From Rhizobium sp. SSA_523 (lineage in GTDB: Bacteria > Pseudomonadota > Alphaproteobacteria > Rhizobiales > Rhizobiaceae), in assembly GCF_030435705.1 (NCBI RefSeq), contig NZ_CP129382.1, positions 310,001-374,000 on the forward strand: DNA of 64,000 nucleotides, written 5' to 3'. Every line of letters starts with the position of its first letter. Positions within the stretch are counted from its first letter, which is position 1. A program made the translations under genes and the position numbers. Positions 26,221 through 35,479 of the stretch are shown here, piece after piece. The notes under the pieces are model-generated. The model ran no database searches and was not told where the DNA came from. It saw only the letters and a list, made by a program, of their open reading frames with translations.

Positions 26221-27009
26221 ATGGCCCACCTCGTGTCCATCGATAATGTCGATATGCGCTATGGCGGCGCCGCCGGCACGCTGGCCGTGGCCGGCCTGAC
26301 CATGCGGGTCGACAAGGGCGATTTCGCGGCGGTCGTCGGCCCGTCCGGCTGCGGCAAGTCAACCCTGATGAAGCTCGTCACCGGCCTGCATATTCCTCAG
26401 ACGGGCGTCGTGATCGTCGGCGGTCAGCAGGTGACCAAGCCGGTCTCCATTGTCGGCATGGCCTTCCAGAACCCGACCATGCTGCCCTGGCGAACCACGC
26501 TCGACAACATCCTCCTGCCGCTCGAAATCGTCGAACGGCATCGTCATCGCCTGCGCGCCAACAAGCGGGAATATGTCGAAAAGGCCGAATTTCTTCTGGA
26601 GACGGTCGGGCTGAAGGGTTTCGGGTCGAAATTCCCCTGGCAATTGTCAGGTGGCATGCAGCAGCGCGCCAATCTTTGCCGCGCGCTCATTCACGAACCG
26701 GATCTCCTGATGCTGGACGAGCCCTTCGGCGCGCTCGACGCTTTCACCCGCGAGGAATTGTGGTGCGTGATCCGCGACCTGCACGCTGCCCAGGGCGTGA
26801 CGATCATCCTCGTGACCCACGATCTGCGGGAGGCGGTGTTCCTGGCCGACAAGATCTTCGTCATGAGCGCAAGGCCCGGACGCATTCTGAAGGAGCACCC
26901 CGTACCTTTTGCGCGGCCGCGCGCGCTGGATGTCATGTATGAGAAGCAGTTCAACGACATGGTGCATGAACTGCACGGGGAAATCGCCAGCGCAAGGGTG
27001 ACGGCATGA
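26221..27009 (+). CDS. ABC transporter ATPase, nitrate/sulfonate/taurine type
   Basis: 262 residues. Walker A GPSGCGKST, signature LSGGMQQR, Walker B LLMLDEPFGALD and the switch His in ILVTHDLREA. The start ATG at 26221 has GGAGAAC immediately upstream; the frame continues upstream into the REP-like region but is not coding. It energises the importer with the preceding binding protein and the following permease, whose ATG overlaps its TGA. Confidence 0.94.
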   Translation: MAHLVSIDNVDMRYGGAAGTLAVAGLTMRVDKGDFAAVVGPSGCGKSTLMKLVTGLHIPQTGVVIVGGQQVTKPVSIVGMAFQNPTMLPWRTTLDNILLPLEIVERHRHRLRANKREYVEKAEFLLETVGLKGFGSKFPWQLSGGMQQRANLCRALIHEPDLLMLDEPFGALDAFTREELWCVIRDLHAAQGVTIILVTHDLREAVFLADKIFVMSARPGRILKEHPVPFARPRALDVMYEKQFNDMVHELHGEIASARVTA

Positions 27010-27827
27010 GCATCGTTTCCGACAATCCCGCCGGCATGACACCCGCCAGGAGGCCGATGCTGGCCCGGATGAACTGGATTGCCGCAGCACCCTGGCTCTA
27101 TACCATCGCGCTGTTCCTGTTCTGGGAACTTCTGGTCATCGCGCTGGACATGCCGCCGACAATCCTGCCGGCGCCCAGCGACGTCTTCGCAGCGATCGTC
27201 AAATACTGGTCGCCGATCTGGAAGAATTCCATCCAGACCCTCTATACGACGACGCTCGGCTTTGCGATCGCGGTCATGGCGGGGCTCGGCCTCGGCCTGT
27301 TCATCGGCTGGTCCAAGACGATCTATGCCGGGCTCTATCCGCTGATGATCGGGTTCAACGCCATCCCCAAGGTCGCGCTGGTGCCGATCCTCGTCATCTG
27401 GTTCGGCATCGGAACCGTGCCGGCGGTGCTGACGGCCTTTCTGATTTCCTTTTTCCCGATCGTCGTCAATGTCGCGACAGGGCTTGCAACGATCGAGCCG
27501 GAAACGGAGGATGTCCTGCGGGCGCTCGGCGCGCGCAAGATGGATATCATGCTGAAGGTCGGCATTCCCCGCTCCATGCCGTATTTTTTCGGCTCGCTGA
27601 AGATCGCCATCACGCTCGCCTTTGTCGGCTCTGTGGTGTCCGAGACGGTGGCCTCCAATTACGGTTTGGGCAATATGATGAGCTCGGCGCAGAGTCAGTT
27701 CAACGTGCCGCTCGTCTTCGCCGGGCTCCTGATGCTCGCCGTGGAGGGAATTGCCATGTATGCGCTGATGGCTTGGCTGGAAAGACGGATGACCGGCTGG
27801 GCGCACCGCTCCACCATGGCCCAATAG
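27006..27827 (+). CDS. ABC transporter permease, nitrate/sulfonate/taurine type
   Basis: 273 residues with about six membrane segments. The EAA-type loop that contacts the ATPase is ATIEPETEDVLRALGARK, followed by the conserved KVGIPRSMPYFFGSLKIAIT. The ATG overlaps the ATPase stop by 4 bp. This completes a three-gene importer. Confidence 0.93.
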   Translation: MSIVSDNPAGMTPARRPMLARMNWIAAAPWLYTIALFLFWELLVIALDMPPTILPAPSDVFAAIVKYWSPIWKNSIQTLYTTTLGFAIAVMAGLGLGLFIGWSKTIYAGLYPLMIGFNAIPKVALVPILVIWFGIGTVPAVLTAFLISFFPIVVNVATGLATIEPETEDVLRALGARKMDIMLKVGIPRSMPYFFGSLKIAITLAFVGSVVSETVASNYGLGNMMSSAQSQFNVPLVFAGLLMLAVEGIAMYALMAWLERRMTGWAHRSTMAQ

Positions 27828-27835
27828 CGGGCAGC

Positions 27836-27859
27836 GGCCCCGGTCGTCGGATCGGGGCC
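27836..27859. terminator. Hairpin between convergent permease and MscS genes
   Basis: A 7-bp stem GGCCCCG / CGGGGCC with a 10-nt loop, placed 8 bp after one stop and 11 bp after the other. No T-tract; it may act in both directions. Confidence 0.45.
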
Positions 27860-27870
27860 ACGCGAATGGT

Positions 27871-28752
27871 CTAGACCAGTTCGAGCGTCGGCTTGTCCTC
27901 TGGCGGTGCGACCTTCTCGCTGTTGTGGTAGGTCACCTGCGGGAAGGGGATGGAAATGCCCGCCGCATCGAAAGCCTCCTTGGTGCGCTTGGTCATATCG
28001 CGGGAGGTCATCCACCAGACATTGCTGTTTGCCCAGTAGCGCAGCGCCAGGATGACGGCGCTGTCTCCCAGATCCATGACGAAAGCGGCGGGGGGCGGAT
28101 CCTGCAGCACCCGCTCGTCCTTGTTGGCAAGCTCGAGCAGGATGGCGATCGCCTTCTCGATATCGTCCTCATAGGCGATGCCGACCTTGAAATCATGCAT
28201 GCGGGTGGACAGGCGGCTGTAATTGGTCACCGGCACGTTCCACAGCAGCGAATTGGGGGCCAGCCGGTACAGACCGTCATAGGTCTTCAATTCGGTGGCG
28301 AACAGGCCGATCTCCTGGACGATCCCGTTGACGCTGCCGGTATCGATATATTCCCCGACCCGGAACGGCCGCAGCACCAGCAGCATGATGCCGGCGGCGA
28401 TATTCTGCAGCGTGCCCTGCAGCGCCAGGCCAATGGCCAGGCCGATGGCGCCCAGGGCGGCGAGGATCGAGGCCGTCTGCACGCCGAACTGGCCGAGGAC
28501 CATCACGATGACGATGACCAGCACCGCATAGCGGATGATGTTGGAAAAGAACTGCGCCAGCGTCGCATCGATGCCGTGAATGCGCCCGAGGCCCTGCTTG
28601 GCCCAGCGGCCGAACAGACCGGAGGCGAACCAGCCGACGGCCAGCAGGATCACTGCGCCGAGAACGGAAAAGGAATATTGCACGGCCAGGGCCGTCAACT
28701 GGGCGAGGGCTGCCTGCGTCGCAACCACAAATTCGGATGCCTGATCTTCCAT
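27871..28752 (-). CDS. MscS-family mechanosensitive channel
   Basis: 293 residues. Three N-terminal membrane segments are followed by the pore helix rich in Gly and Ala (AALGAIGLAIGLALQGTLQN) and the beta domain (VLRPFRVGEYIDTGSVNGIV). The C-terminal alpha/beta part ends with PFPQVTYHN. This is the size of the small MscS type, which releases solutes on osmotic downshock in the inner membrane. AGGAG lies 9 nt before the start. Confidence 0.93.
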   Translation of the reverse strand: MEDQASEFVVATQAALAQLTALAVQYSFSVLGAVILLAVGWFASGLFGRWAKQGLGRIHGIDATLAQFFSNIIRYAVLVIVIVMVLGQFGVQTASILAALGAIGLAIGLALQGTLQNIAAGIMLLVLRPFRVGEYIDTGSVNGIVQEIGLFATELKTYDGLYRLAPNSLLWNVPVTNYSRLSTRMHDFKVGIAYEDDIEKAIAILLELANKDERVLQDPPPAAFVMDLGDSAVILALRYWANSNVWWMTSRDMTKRTKEAFDAAGISIPFPQVTYHNSEKVAPPEDKPTLELV

Positions 28753-28913
28753 GCCGGAGAAACTCCTGTTCGTCTTTTGATCGGTCTAACTGGTGCGGCA
28801 GGCCATGCGGTCAAGCCTGATCGTCTTCTGCAACCCGCGGCGGTCCTCACGCTTTTTCCTTGATCTTGCGCAGAAGGGCTGTAGGTGAGGAGGAGAAATC
28901 TTAGGAAACGCGG

Positions 28914-29807
28914 ATGCACGAGCTGCAAAAGACCAAGCCGCAGCACGCCACCGCCGGCATCGTGCTGATGATCGCAGGCGTTGCCTGCCTCTGCGTCAAT
29001 GACGGGATCGCCAAGACGCTCACGACCGGCTACTCGCCGGTGCAGATCATGTTCCTGCGCAATATCATCGCTTTGCCGTTTGCCGCATTGATCGCCTGGA
29101 AGGCCGGCGGCAGGGCGGCCCTGCGCTCGCATCGGCCGGTCGCCCATCTTCTCAGGGGCTTTGTCTGGATGGCGGCCACGGTGCTGTTCTTCACCAGCAT
29201 CATGAATCTCGGCCTTGCCGAGGCCACCGCCTTGATCTTCGTCGCACCGCTGTTCATCACGGCCGTATCCGCGCTCTTTCTCGGCGAACATGTTGGCTGG
29301 CGCCGCTGGCTTGCGGTGCTGGTCGGCTTCATCGGCGTGATCGTCGTGGTGCGGCCGGGCTCTGCCGCCTTCCAGCCGGCCTCCATGCTGGCAATCGGCA
29401 CGGCCTTCGTCTATGGCCTTCTGATGCTGAGCGCACGCTTCGTCGATCCGCGCGAAAGCGTCTGGACGCTTCTGCTCTATCTGACCGGCGTCGGCAGCCT
29501 GCTGAGCGGCCTCCTGGCGCCCTTCTTCTGGACCCCCGTTGCGGCCGGCGATCTCTGGCTGTTCCTCAGCATCGCCCTGTTCGGCACCGCCGGCATGACC
29601 ATGATCACCCAGGCCTTTCGCCTGTCACCGGCGGTGGTCATCGCACCCCTGGATTACACCGCGCTGATCTGGGCGACGCTGATCGGCTGGCTGTTCTGGA
29701 ACGAGATCCCCGATGCCATGACCTTTGTCGGCGCGGCGATCATCATCGCCAGCGGCATCGTCATCATCTTTCGCGAAGCCGCGATCGACAAGAAGGAAGC
29801 GACTTGA
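28914..29807 (+). CDS. EamA/DMT-family permease
   Basis: 297 residues with two five-segment EamA repeats. Conserved parts: MIAGVACLCVNDGIAKTL, ALIFVAPLFITAVSALFLGE and PLDYTALIWATLIGWLFW. Probable exporter of unknown substrate. AGGA 8 nt before the ATG. The TGA stop partly overlaps one arm of a small inverted-repeat element. Confidence 0.86.
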   Translation: MHELQKTKPQHATAGIVLMIAGVACLCVNDGIAKTLTTGYSPVQIMFLRNIIALPFAALIAWKAGGRAALRSHRPVAHLLRGFVWMAATVLFFTSIMNLGLAEATALIFVAPLFITAVSALFLGEHVGWRRWLAVLVGFIGVIVVVRPGSAAFQPASMLAIGTAFVYGLLMLSARFVDPRESVWTLLLYLTGVGSLLSGLLAPFFWTPVAAGDLWLFLSIALFGTAGMTMITQAFRLSPAVVIAPLDYTALIWATLIGWLFWNEIPDAMTFVGAAIIIASGIVIIFREAAIDKKEAT

Positions 29808-29908
29808 TACCAATCCGCGCCGGACCGATGGGTCCGACTGTGGTTTTCTCCTCGCCGCAAACCAATATCGCTCCGGCGCGATCGATCCCTATCACCGACA
29901 TTTGGTAT
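29807..29908. repeat. Possible 102-bp inverted-end element
   Basis: The ends ATACCAA (29807-29813) and TTGGTAT (29902-29908) are perfect 7-bp inverted repeats around a non-coding interior with the hairpin GGACCGATGGGTCC. It lies exactly between the EamA stop and the phosphatase stop. It may be a degenerate MITE or a terminator region; evidence is thin. Confidence 0.35.
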
Positions 29909-29916
29909 AAGCCGGT

Positions 29917-30435
29917 TCAAGCCGTCAGGGGCAGGACGAAACTCGCACGGCCATCGGTTTCGGCGCCGCGGCCGATGGATTTGATCGCGGCACTCAGCCG
30001 TCCATTGCGGCCAAGCGCCCGGTCGCCGATCTCGATCAGCCGCGCATTCGGCGTCGCATGCGGCGCCACGGCCCGCAGCCTGGTGGCCAGGGCCACTTCA
30101 TCCTGATCGGGATGAAGTGCAAGGGCGACGATCAGTGCCGCGGCAGGCGAGCGCGAGACGCCCATCCAGCAGTGAACGACAAGCGGTGCCGCCCGGTCCC
30201 AACTCTGCGCAAAACCGATCAGCTGCGCGACGTGATCTTCGCTCGGGGCGACGAGATCGCCCGTGCCGGCAAAGGCGATATCGTTCATCCGGAGGGTCAG
30301 GTGCCGCTCGGCGCGGATGACGCCCGGCCGGTGGAAATCCTGGCCATTGGCGATCAGGCTCACCATGTCCGTGGCGCGGTGGCGCACGGCGATTTCGGCA
30401 ATGCTGGCGAGCGGGCAGACGATGATGGAACCCAT
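29917..30435 (-). CDS. Protein tyrosine/dual-specificity phosphatase family protein
   Basis: 172 residues. It carries the cysteine-phosphatase loop HCWMGVSRS (Cys-x5-Arg), with a candidate general-acid Asp upstream (RMNDIAFAG). The fold belongs to the dual-specificity type. The start at 30435 overlaps the stop of the HD protein by 1 bp. It ends the ygfZ - HD - phosphatase operon. The natural substrate is unknown. Confidence 0.87.
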   Translation of the reverse strand: MGSIIVCPLASIAEIAVRHRATDMVSLIANGQDFHRPGVIRAERHLTLRMNDIAFAGTGDLVAPSEDHVAQLIGFAQSWDRAAPLVVHCWMGVSRSPAAALIVALALHPDQDEVALATRLRAVAPHATPNARLIEIGDRALGRNGRLSAAIKSIGRGAETDGRASFVLPLTA

Positions 30436-31049
30436 CAGCCGGCGGCCTCCCGCCTGGCCCGGTCCAGTTCCGCAAAGCGCAGCAGGAAACAAGACTGCGC
30501 CTCCGTTGCGGCCATCGGCTCCACCGCCAGCATCTCGCGGGTGATTCCGCGGGGCGTGCCGAAGAAGCGGCGTGCTTCCTCCTGGGAAAAGCCGGCCAGT
30601 TCGGTGGCTTCGAAATAGGCGGCAATCGTATCCGCCTTCTTGATCTTCGTCTTCAACTCGCGCGAGGGATGCGGCGGCAGGCCGAACCGCAGATGGATGG
30701 CCGCCTCCAGCCGGTGCTCCACCGTCTTGTAGCCGCCGCCGACCACAGCCTTGAATGGCGAGATCATGTCGCCGATCACATATTCCGGCGCGTCATGCAG
30801 CAGGGTCATGCACAAATCGAGCGCGCTTGCCGTGGGATTGGCCAGGCGGAAGACCTGTTCCACGATCAGCGAATGCTGCGCGACGGAAAAGGCATGATCG
30901 CCACGCGTCTGGCCGTTCCAGCGGGCAACCCGCGCCAGGCCATGGGCGATATCGGCAATTTCGACGTCGAGCGGAGAGGGATCGAGCAGGTCGAGGCGGC
31001 GGCCTGACAGCATGCGTTGCCATGCCCGCAGGGAGGCAGTCTGGCTCAC
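30435..31049 (-). CDS. HD-domain 5'-deoxynucleotidase-like protein (YfbR type)
   Basis: 204 residues. The HD motif is seen in HAFSVAQHSLIVEQV and MTLLHDAPEYVIGD, with a later Asp in KIKKADTIAAYFEATEL. This order matches YfbR-like hydrolases that remove phosphate from deoxynucleoside monophosphates. The activity is inferred from the family. The ATG overlaps the ygfZ stop (ATGA) and the stop abuts the phosphatase gene, so translation is coupled. Confidence 0.87.
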   Translation of the reverse strand: MSQTASLRAWQRMLSGRRLDLLDPSPLDVEIADIAHGLARVARWNGQTRGDHAFSVAQHSLIVEQVFRLANPTASALDLCMTLLHDAPEYVIGDMISPFKAVVGGGYKTVEHRLEAAIHLRFGLPPHPSRELKTKIKKADTIAAYFEATELAGFSQEEARRFFGTPRGITREMLAVEPMAATEAQSCFLLRFAELDRARREAAG

Positions 31050-31903
31050 GGATGCCCCTCGGCCGGTTCGGTGGGAAAGGCAAGCCCGGTCCAGGCGGGC
31101 AGGGTCAGCGCGATCTCCATCCCGCCGGCAAGGATAGGCATTTCGGCGGCAAGCGCTTCCCCGACCCGGTCGATGCGCACGATCGCAAGGCCCTGTGCAC
31201 CATCCACGGTGCCGAGACTGCCGAGCGGCTTTCCGCCGGCGGTAATTTCTGTGCCCGGTGCGGGAAGCGGCGACTGTGCGGCGACCTGCACGAGACGTCT
31301 GCGGGCCGTGCCGCGGTGCTGCATGCGCGAGACAACCTCCTGCCCGACATAGCAGCCCTTGCGGAAGGAAAGCCCGCCATTGAGGTCCAGCGTCACGTCA
31401 TGGGGAAAGGCATCCTGTAACGGATAATCCTGACCGGCCAGGGCAAGGCCTGCCTGGATGCGCAGACGATTATACGCCTGAGCCGCGACAGGCTGCACCT
31501 CATCGGCTTGCGGCCCGCCGGCCTGGCGCTTGACGAGAATACCCGCCTTCTGGAAGGCCAGATCGATAACGCCTTGCGCATGCTTCGCCTCCTCACCCCA
31601 GACGACAAGCACGCCGGTGCCCGCCGGCGCAAGCGTGACGGCGGCGCGCAGCTTGTACATAGACAGCCGCTTGATCAGCGCTTCCTGCTGGGCGGTGTCG
31701 CATTCCAGGCGGAAACCCTCCAAATGGCGCCAGATCAGAAAGTCGAAGAGGATCTTGCCCTGAGGCGTCAGGAGGGCGCCAGGCCGCGCTTCGCCTTCCG
31801 GCATACCCTCGACATCCGTCGTGATCAGGTTGTGCAGGAAGCCTTGCGCATCCGCGCCGGCGATATCGATCAGGCTTCGGTCAGACAGGTGGATTGAAGG
31901 CAT
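31046..31903 (-). CDS. ygfZ: Folate-binding Fe-S cluster assembly protein YgfZ
   Basis: 285 residues. The hallmark KGCYVGQEVVSRMQHRG (about residues 183-199) with its conserved Cys identifies the YgfZ/GcvT-like family, which aids assembly or repair of certain Fe-S enzymes using tetrahydrofolate. The N-terminal GcvT-like fold is present (ADAQGFLHNLITTDVE). First gene of the three-gene operon with the HD protein and phosphatase. Confidence 0.93.
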   Translation of the reverse strand: MPSIHLSDRSLIDIAGADAQGFLHNLITTDVEGMPEGEARPGALLTPQGKILFDFLIWRHLEGFRLECDTAQQEALIKRLSMYKLRAAVTLAPAGTGVLVVWGEEAKHAQGVIDLAFQKAGILVKRQAGGPQADEVQPVAAQAYNRLRIQAGLALAGQDYPLQDAFPHDVTLDLNGGLSFRKGCYVGQEVVSRMQHRGTARRRLVQVAAQSPLPAPGTEITAGGKPLGSLGTVDGAQGLAIVRIDRVGEALAAEMPILAGGMEIALTLPAWTGLAFPTEPAEGHP

Positions 31904-31993
31904 GAGATTGAGGTCCGCGTCGTTTCACGCCAGAGATAGGCCGGGCACGATCCGGGTGCAAGCGATGACGCCGGCAAGCCGGCGGCTGACCGA

Positions 31994-32716
31994 TCAATCG
32001 CCGCCCGCAAAGAGCCGCCACCGGCCATCGACGGTGATGCCGATCCGGTAGAAATTATAATTATTCGTTTCCGCCATGGTCTCAAGATCGCCGGCGGTGA
32101 TGATCCGCAGCAGCTCGACGCGCTCGGGAGCACTCAGGCTGTTGATCGGCTTGCCAACGAAATAGGGCCAGACATACATCTCATCGGGCGTGCCGATGCC
32201 GACATGCGCGGCTCCCGTCTGCAGGATGTCGAGCATGATCGCCAGGATTTCGAGACCCTGGGAATCACCCGAAAGGCTCTTGAAGGAGGCAACGGGATCG
32301 CCGCCATCGGCCTTCAGCTGCTCCATCACATCGGCATCGAAACTCATCAGCGGGCGCAGGCGCTCCGGATCGCCGGAGGCGGCAGCCTCGGTCAGCGCCT
32401 GCCGCATGGCCCGCACGGGCTCGGGAAGCGTCGACAGATCGTGGAGGATCTCGATGGACGCCTTTCCATCCTCGGAGGCGGAACCGGACACGCCCGTCTC
32501 CGGCGCGGCCGTTGCCGCCGGCGACTGGACAGTCGATCCGGGCACCGGCAGAGGCGCCGGCTGACTTTGCGAGGAAGGAGAAAGGCCGGGGCTTTGCGCA
32601 GCCGGAGCCGTTTCGCCGGACAGGGCGAAGGCCGCGGCCGGCAGGCAGGAGACAGAGGCCACGAAACCGGCCGCTGCGATCCGTCTGAGGGAAAAATGCC
32701 AGGCAGAGACGGGCAT
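31994..32716 (-). CDS. Exported protein of unknown function
   Basis: 240 residues. The start at 32716 gives a signal sequence with Arg-Arg and a hydrophobic core (RRIAAAGFVASVSCLPAAAF, cut near AFALS). A Pro/Ser/Ala-rich linker (about 35-75) connects to a helical domain and the C-terminal part PYFVGKPINSLSAPERVELL and GITVDGRWRLFAGGD. I do not recognise a named domain. The layout suggests a periplasmic protein conserved in rhizobia. It follows the small gene at 32736 by 19 bp and probably shares its transcript. Confidence 0.72.
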   Translation of the reverse strand: MPVSAWHFSLRRIAAAGFVASVSCLPAAAFALSGETAPAAQSPGLSPSSQSQPAPLPVPGSTVQSPAATAAPETGVSGSASEDGKASIEILHDLSTLPEPVRAMRQALTEAAASGDPERLRPLMSFDADVMEQLKADGGDPVASFKSLSGDSQGLEILAIMLDILQTGAAHVGIGTPDEMYVWPYFVGKPINSLSAPERVELLRIITAGDLETMAETNNYNFYRIGITVDGRWRLFAGGD

Positions 32717-32735
32717 GAAACTGGGCCTCGTGATC

Positions 32736-32993
32736 TTACTGCACCGTCCGCTCGGGCGAGAACTCGCCGGCCAGCATGCGTGTGCGCAGCGATTCCAGCA
32801 TGGCCTCGGCGCCTTCTTCGCCATGCAGACGAATCGTCTCGCGCATGGCAAGCGCTATCGCGGCGTCGGCAATGATCTCCGGCTCGATACCGTCTGCACG
32901 ACCGTCAGCCCAGGCTTCACTCTGATATTCGAGCGCCACCTGCATCTTCTCATGCACGATCATGTCGTCGATGTCGTTGCGCGCTGTGTGCAT
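32736..32993 (-). CDS. Small acidic protein of unknown function
   Basis: 85 residues (87 if the Met at 32999 is used). AGAGGA lies directly against the first ATG but 6 nt before the second (32993), so I prefer the second. The peptide is acidic and helical (MIVHEKMQVALEYQSEAWAD, PEIIADAAIALAMRETIRLH), cytoplasmic, no known domain. Upstream (33018-33033) there is a near match to a CtrA site (TTAAC-GTGCCG-GTAAC on its strand). Probably the first gene of a two-gene unit with the exported protein. Confidence 0.72.
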   Translation of the reverse strand: MHTARNDIDDMIVHEKMQVALEYQSEAWADGRADGIEPEIIADAAIALAMRETIRLHGEEGAEAMLESLRTRMLAGEFSPERTVQ

Positions 32994-33099
32994 TTTCATT
33001 CCTCTTGCAACGGAGGCCGGATGTTACCGGCACGTTAACAACTCTAGCAGCCTTTTATCAAAACGACACGCTTGCGGCGGAAAAGAGGTTAACAAAGCT

Positions 33100-33528
33100 C
33101 TAATTTCCATATCGCGCAGCAATTTCTGCCGCCAGTGTTGCTCCTTCGCGACGGTAGCGCTCTTCCGCCAGGCGGGTCGCTGCCGTGCAGGCAGTGTGGA
33201 CGCCGGCAAAGGCCCTGAATCCACGGTTGAAGGACGCCGTCAGCTTCTCGCGTCGTTTCGGTTCGTTCAGCGTCTCGGCATCGAGCAGGGTCTGCATCGA
33301 TGTCCGCCAGTCCGACGAATCGGCGCCGCAAAGCGTGCGCAGGTAGTGAACGGAGCCAAGGATTTCCGCAAGCCGCATCAGCTGGCCATCATAGGGCGGC
33401 GGCTTATCTTCTGTCGGTATGGTTACCGGCGGGGCGGGCGGGGCCGGCGTTGCTTTCTGGGCGAAAGCCGGGGGACAAAGCGCCAGCGCGCCGACAATCA
33501 GGGCAATGAGAAGGTGAGGGCGCATCAT
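33100..33528 (-). CDS. TIGR02301-family exported protein
   Basis: 142 residues with a signal peptide (MMRPHLLIALIVGALALCPP, cut at AFAQ) and a Pro-rich start of the mature chain. The conserved body LAEILGSVHYLRTLCG ... FNRGFRAFAGVHTACTAAT matches what I know as the TIGR02301 family of alphaproteobacteria, function unknown. Two conserved cysteines may form a disulfide. It follows the NUDIX gene on the same strand with a 158-bp gap. Confidence 0.82.
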   Translation of the reverse strand: MMRPHLLIALIVGALALCPPAFAQKATPAPPAPPVTIPTEDKPPPYDGQLMRLAEILGSVHYLRTLCGADSSDWRTSMQTLLDAETLNEPKRREKLTASFNRGFRAFAGVHTACTAATRLAEERYRREGATLAAEIAARYGN

Positions 33529-33686
33529 CTCCGGCTTCGCTCGGGCTTCGGCTTGACGCCTGGGTCTCGCGTCTGTGTTTGGCGTCTGGTTCAGGCCCGG
33601 CGTCTCGCTCGCCCGTGTGGCGGTCGGCATCTGTCGGGCCGCGTCAGGGTCGAGGCCGCGAGCGGTCCCAACTAGGGTCTGTAGCC

Positions 33687-34133
33687 TCATTTGCCGCGTC
33701 TCGAAAGTCTGTCCACGCAATCCAGCACGCTTGGCGGAACGGGCAGCGCCCGGATCTCGTCCGGCGTGAACCAGCCGGCATCGGCCGCATCGTCGGCGGC
33801 GATCGCCTGCGTTGCCGCATCGGCGCGCACGCAAAAGACCGAAAGGTGGAAATGGCTGGTCAGATCTCCTGCCTCATCGCGCGTCTCCAGATCATAGGTG
33901 GCGAAGAGTTCCGGATCCTGCGCCGCAATGCCGGTTTCCTCGGCAAATTCGCGCAAGGCCGTCTCCCCGGGTGTTTCGCCGGGCTCGGCGCGCCCTCCGG
34001 GAAAGGCATAGAGATCGGCGGAGGGCGGATTGCGCCGCCGAATCAGCAGAAAGCGGCCATCCCGTTCGAGAATGGCGGATGATGCGGCGTGTGGCCACGC
34101 GGTTGCGGTCGATTGCGTCGGGTCATTGGTCAT
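33687..34133 (-). CDS. NUDIX hydrolase
   Basis: 148 residues. The complete Nudix box GGRAEPGETPGETALREF then AEETGI (about 45-67) binds the metal and hydrolyses a nucleoside diphosphate linked to some group X. The start at 34133 is chosen because the domain begins shortly after it; the frame is open further upstream. It may be an ADP-ribose pyrophosphatase type, but the substrate is not visible in sequence. Divergent from ynfA. Confidence 0.9.
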   Translation of the reverse strand: MTNDPTQSTATAWPHAASSAILERDGRFLLIRRRNPPSADLYAFPGGRAEPGETPGETALREFAEETGIAAQDPELFATYDLETRDEAGDLTSHFHLSVFCVRADAATQAIAADDAADAGWFTPDEIRALPVPPSVLDCVDRLSRRGK

Positions 34134-34195
34134 GACCGCAAGGATAGGAGGTTTGCGCACTTGCGCAAGCCGGGCGCGTCTGCAACGACTGGGCA

Positions 34196-34522
34196 ATGCG
34201 GACCTATCTTCTGTTTGCGGTGGCGGCACTCGCCGAGATTGCCGGCTGTTTTGCCGTCTGGGCCTGGTGGCGGCTGGACAAGCCCGTCTGGTGGCTCCTG
34301 CCCGGCGGGGCCTGCCTTGCCCTCTTTGCGCTCTGCCTGGCGCTGGTGGAAAGCGCCGCGGCCGGACGCACCTATGCGGCCTATGGCGGGATCTATGTCT
34401 GCGCCTCCATTCTCTGGCTCTATCTGATCGAGAGGCAGATGCCGGACCGCTTCGATATCGCCGGCGCGGCTCTCTGCTGTCTCGGTTGCGCCATCATCCT
34501 GTTCGGCCCGCGATCGGCGTGA
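34196..34522 (+). CDS. ynfA: YnfA/UPF0060 membrane protein
   Basis: 108 residues with four membrane segments. The signature [20 protein letters not shown] is followed by [20 protein letters not shown], as in the UPF0060 family, related to small multidrug-resistance proteins. Some homologues have been described as efflux pumps; the role here is open. Confidence 0.92.
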   Translation: MRTYLLFAVAALAEIAGCFAVWAWWRLDKPVWWLLPGGACLALFALCLALVESAAAGRTYAAYGGIYVCASILWLYLIERQMPDRFDIAGAALCCLGCAIILFGPRSA

Positions 34523-34642
34523 GCCGCTCTGGGCCTTCGATCGGCGAAGCGCCGGAGAGAACGGTCCCCACCTATGCGACAAAGAGGGGCGCAAAAGGCC
34601 TTGGGCTTGACCACCCGTCATGCCGGTGCCATCTGATCCTGC

Positions 34643-35413
34643 ATGTGCGGACGCTTTGCCCTGACAGCCACGCCGGAAGAGGTCGTCGAGTTCTTCAGCA
34701 CCGTCTCGATCGATGATTTCCCGCAGCGATACAATATCGCGCCGACCCAGCCGATCCTTCTGGTCGCGGCCGGCGATCGCCCGGCGCCCGGCAGCAATCA
34801 GCCGGCGCGCAGCAGTCTTCTGGCGCGCTGGGGACTGCTGCCCGGCTGGGTGAAGGATCCGAAGGAGTTTCCGCTGCTCTTCAACGCGCGGGCCGAGACG
34901 GCCATCGAGAAGGCGTCCTTCCGGGCCGCCATGCGCCACCGGCGTGTTCTGGTGCCGGCCTCCGGCTATTACGAATGGCATCGGCCGGAAAAGGGCGGTG
35001 AGCAGAAACCGCAGGCCTATTGGATCCGCCCGAAGCGCGGACGACTGATCGCCCTTGCCGGGCTCCTCGAAACCTTCGCCTCTGCCGATGGATCGGAGCT
35101 GGATACCGCCGCCATCCTGACGACCAGCGCGAATGCAGGGCTGGCGCCCGTCCACGAGCGCATGCCGGTGGTGATCGATCCCCAGGATTTCGACCGCTGG
35201 CTGGATTGCAAGACGCAGGAACCGCGCGACGTGGCGGATCTCATGCGTCCGGCGCCGGACGATCTGCTGGAGGCTGTTCCCGTATCGGACCGGGTCAACA
35301 GCGTGGCCAATATGGGCCCGGACCTTCAGCTGGCGGTCGTGCCGGAAAATCCTCCATCCAGGCAAGAGGCGGCCGCCGGAAAAGACGAGGCCGGCCAGCT
35401 CTCGCTGTTCTGA
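34643..35413 (+). CDS. SRAP-domain protein (YedK/HMCES type)
   Basis: 256 residues. The N-terminal Met-Cys-Gly-Arg-Phe exposes Cys2 after Met removal; this cysteine forms a stable thiazolidine link to abasic sites in single-stranded DNA in known SRAP proteins. Other conserved parts are RYNIAPTQ, WGLLPGW, FNARAET and SGYYEWH (Glu and His of the active site). It protects abasic sites at replication forks. Length is close to usual, with a rhizobial C-terminal extension. Confidence 0.93.
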   Translation: MCGRFALTATPEEVVEFFSTVSIDDFPQRYNIAPTQPILLVAAGDRPAPGSNQPARSSLLARWGLLPGWVKDPKEFPLLFNARAETAIEKASFRAAMRHRRVLVPASGYYEWHRPEKGGEQKPQAYWIRPKRGRLIALAGLLETFASADGSELDTAAILTTSANAGLAPVHERMPVVIDPQDFDRWLDCKTQEPRDVADLMRPAPDDLLEAVPVSDRVNSVANMGPDLQLAVVPENPPSRQEAAAGKDEAGQLSLF

Positions 35414-35479
35414 CCGGGGAGGCGCATGCCGCCGTCGCGTCAGCCCAGGCCCGGCTCACCGTCAAGGCCCAGGTTCGGC

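Noticed and set aside
33664..33674. Third end of the TAGGGTCTGTTGACA element
   Set aside because: Only TAGGGTCTGT matches, without partner inverted repeat or core nearby; probably chance.
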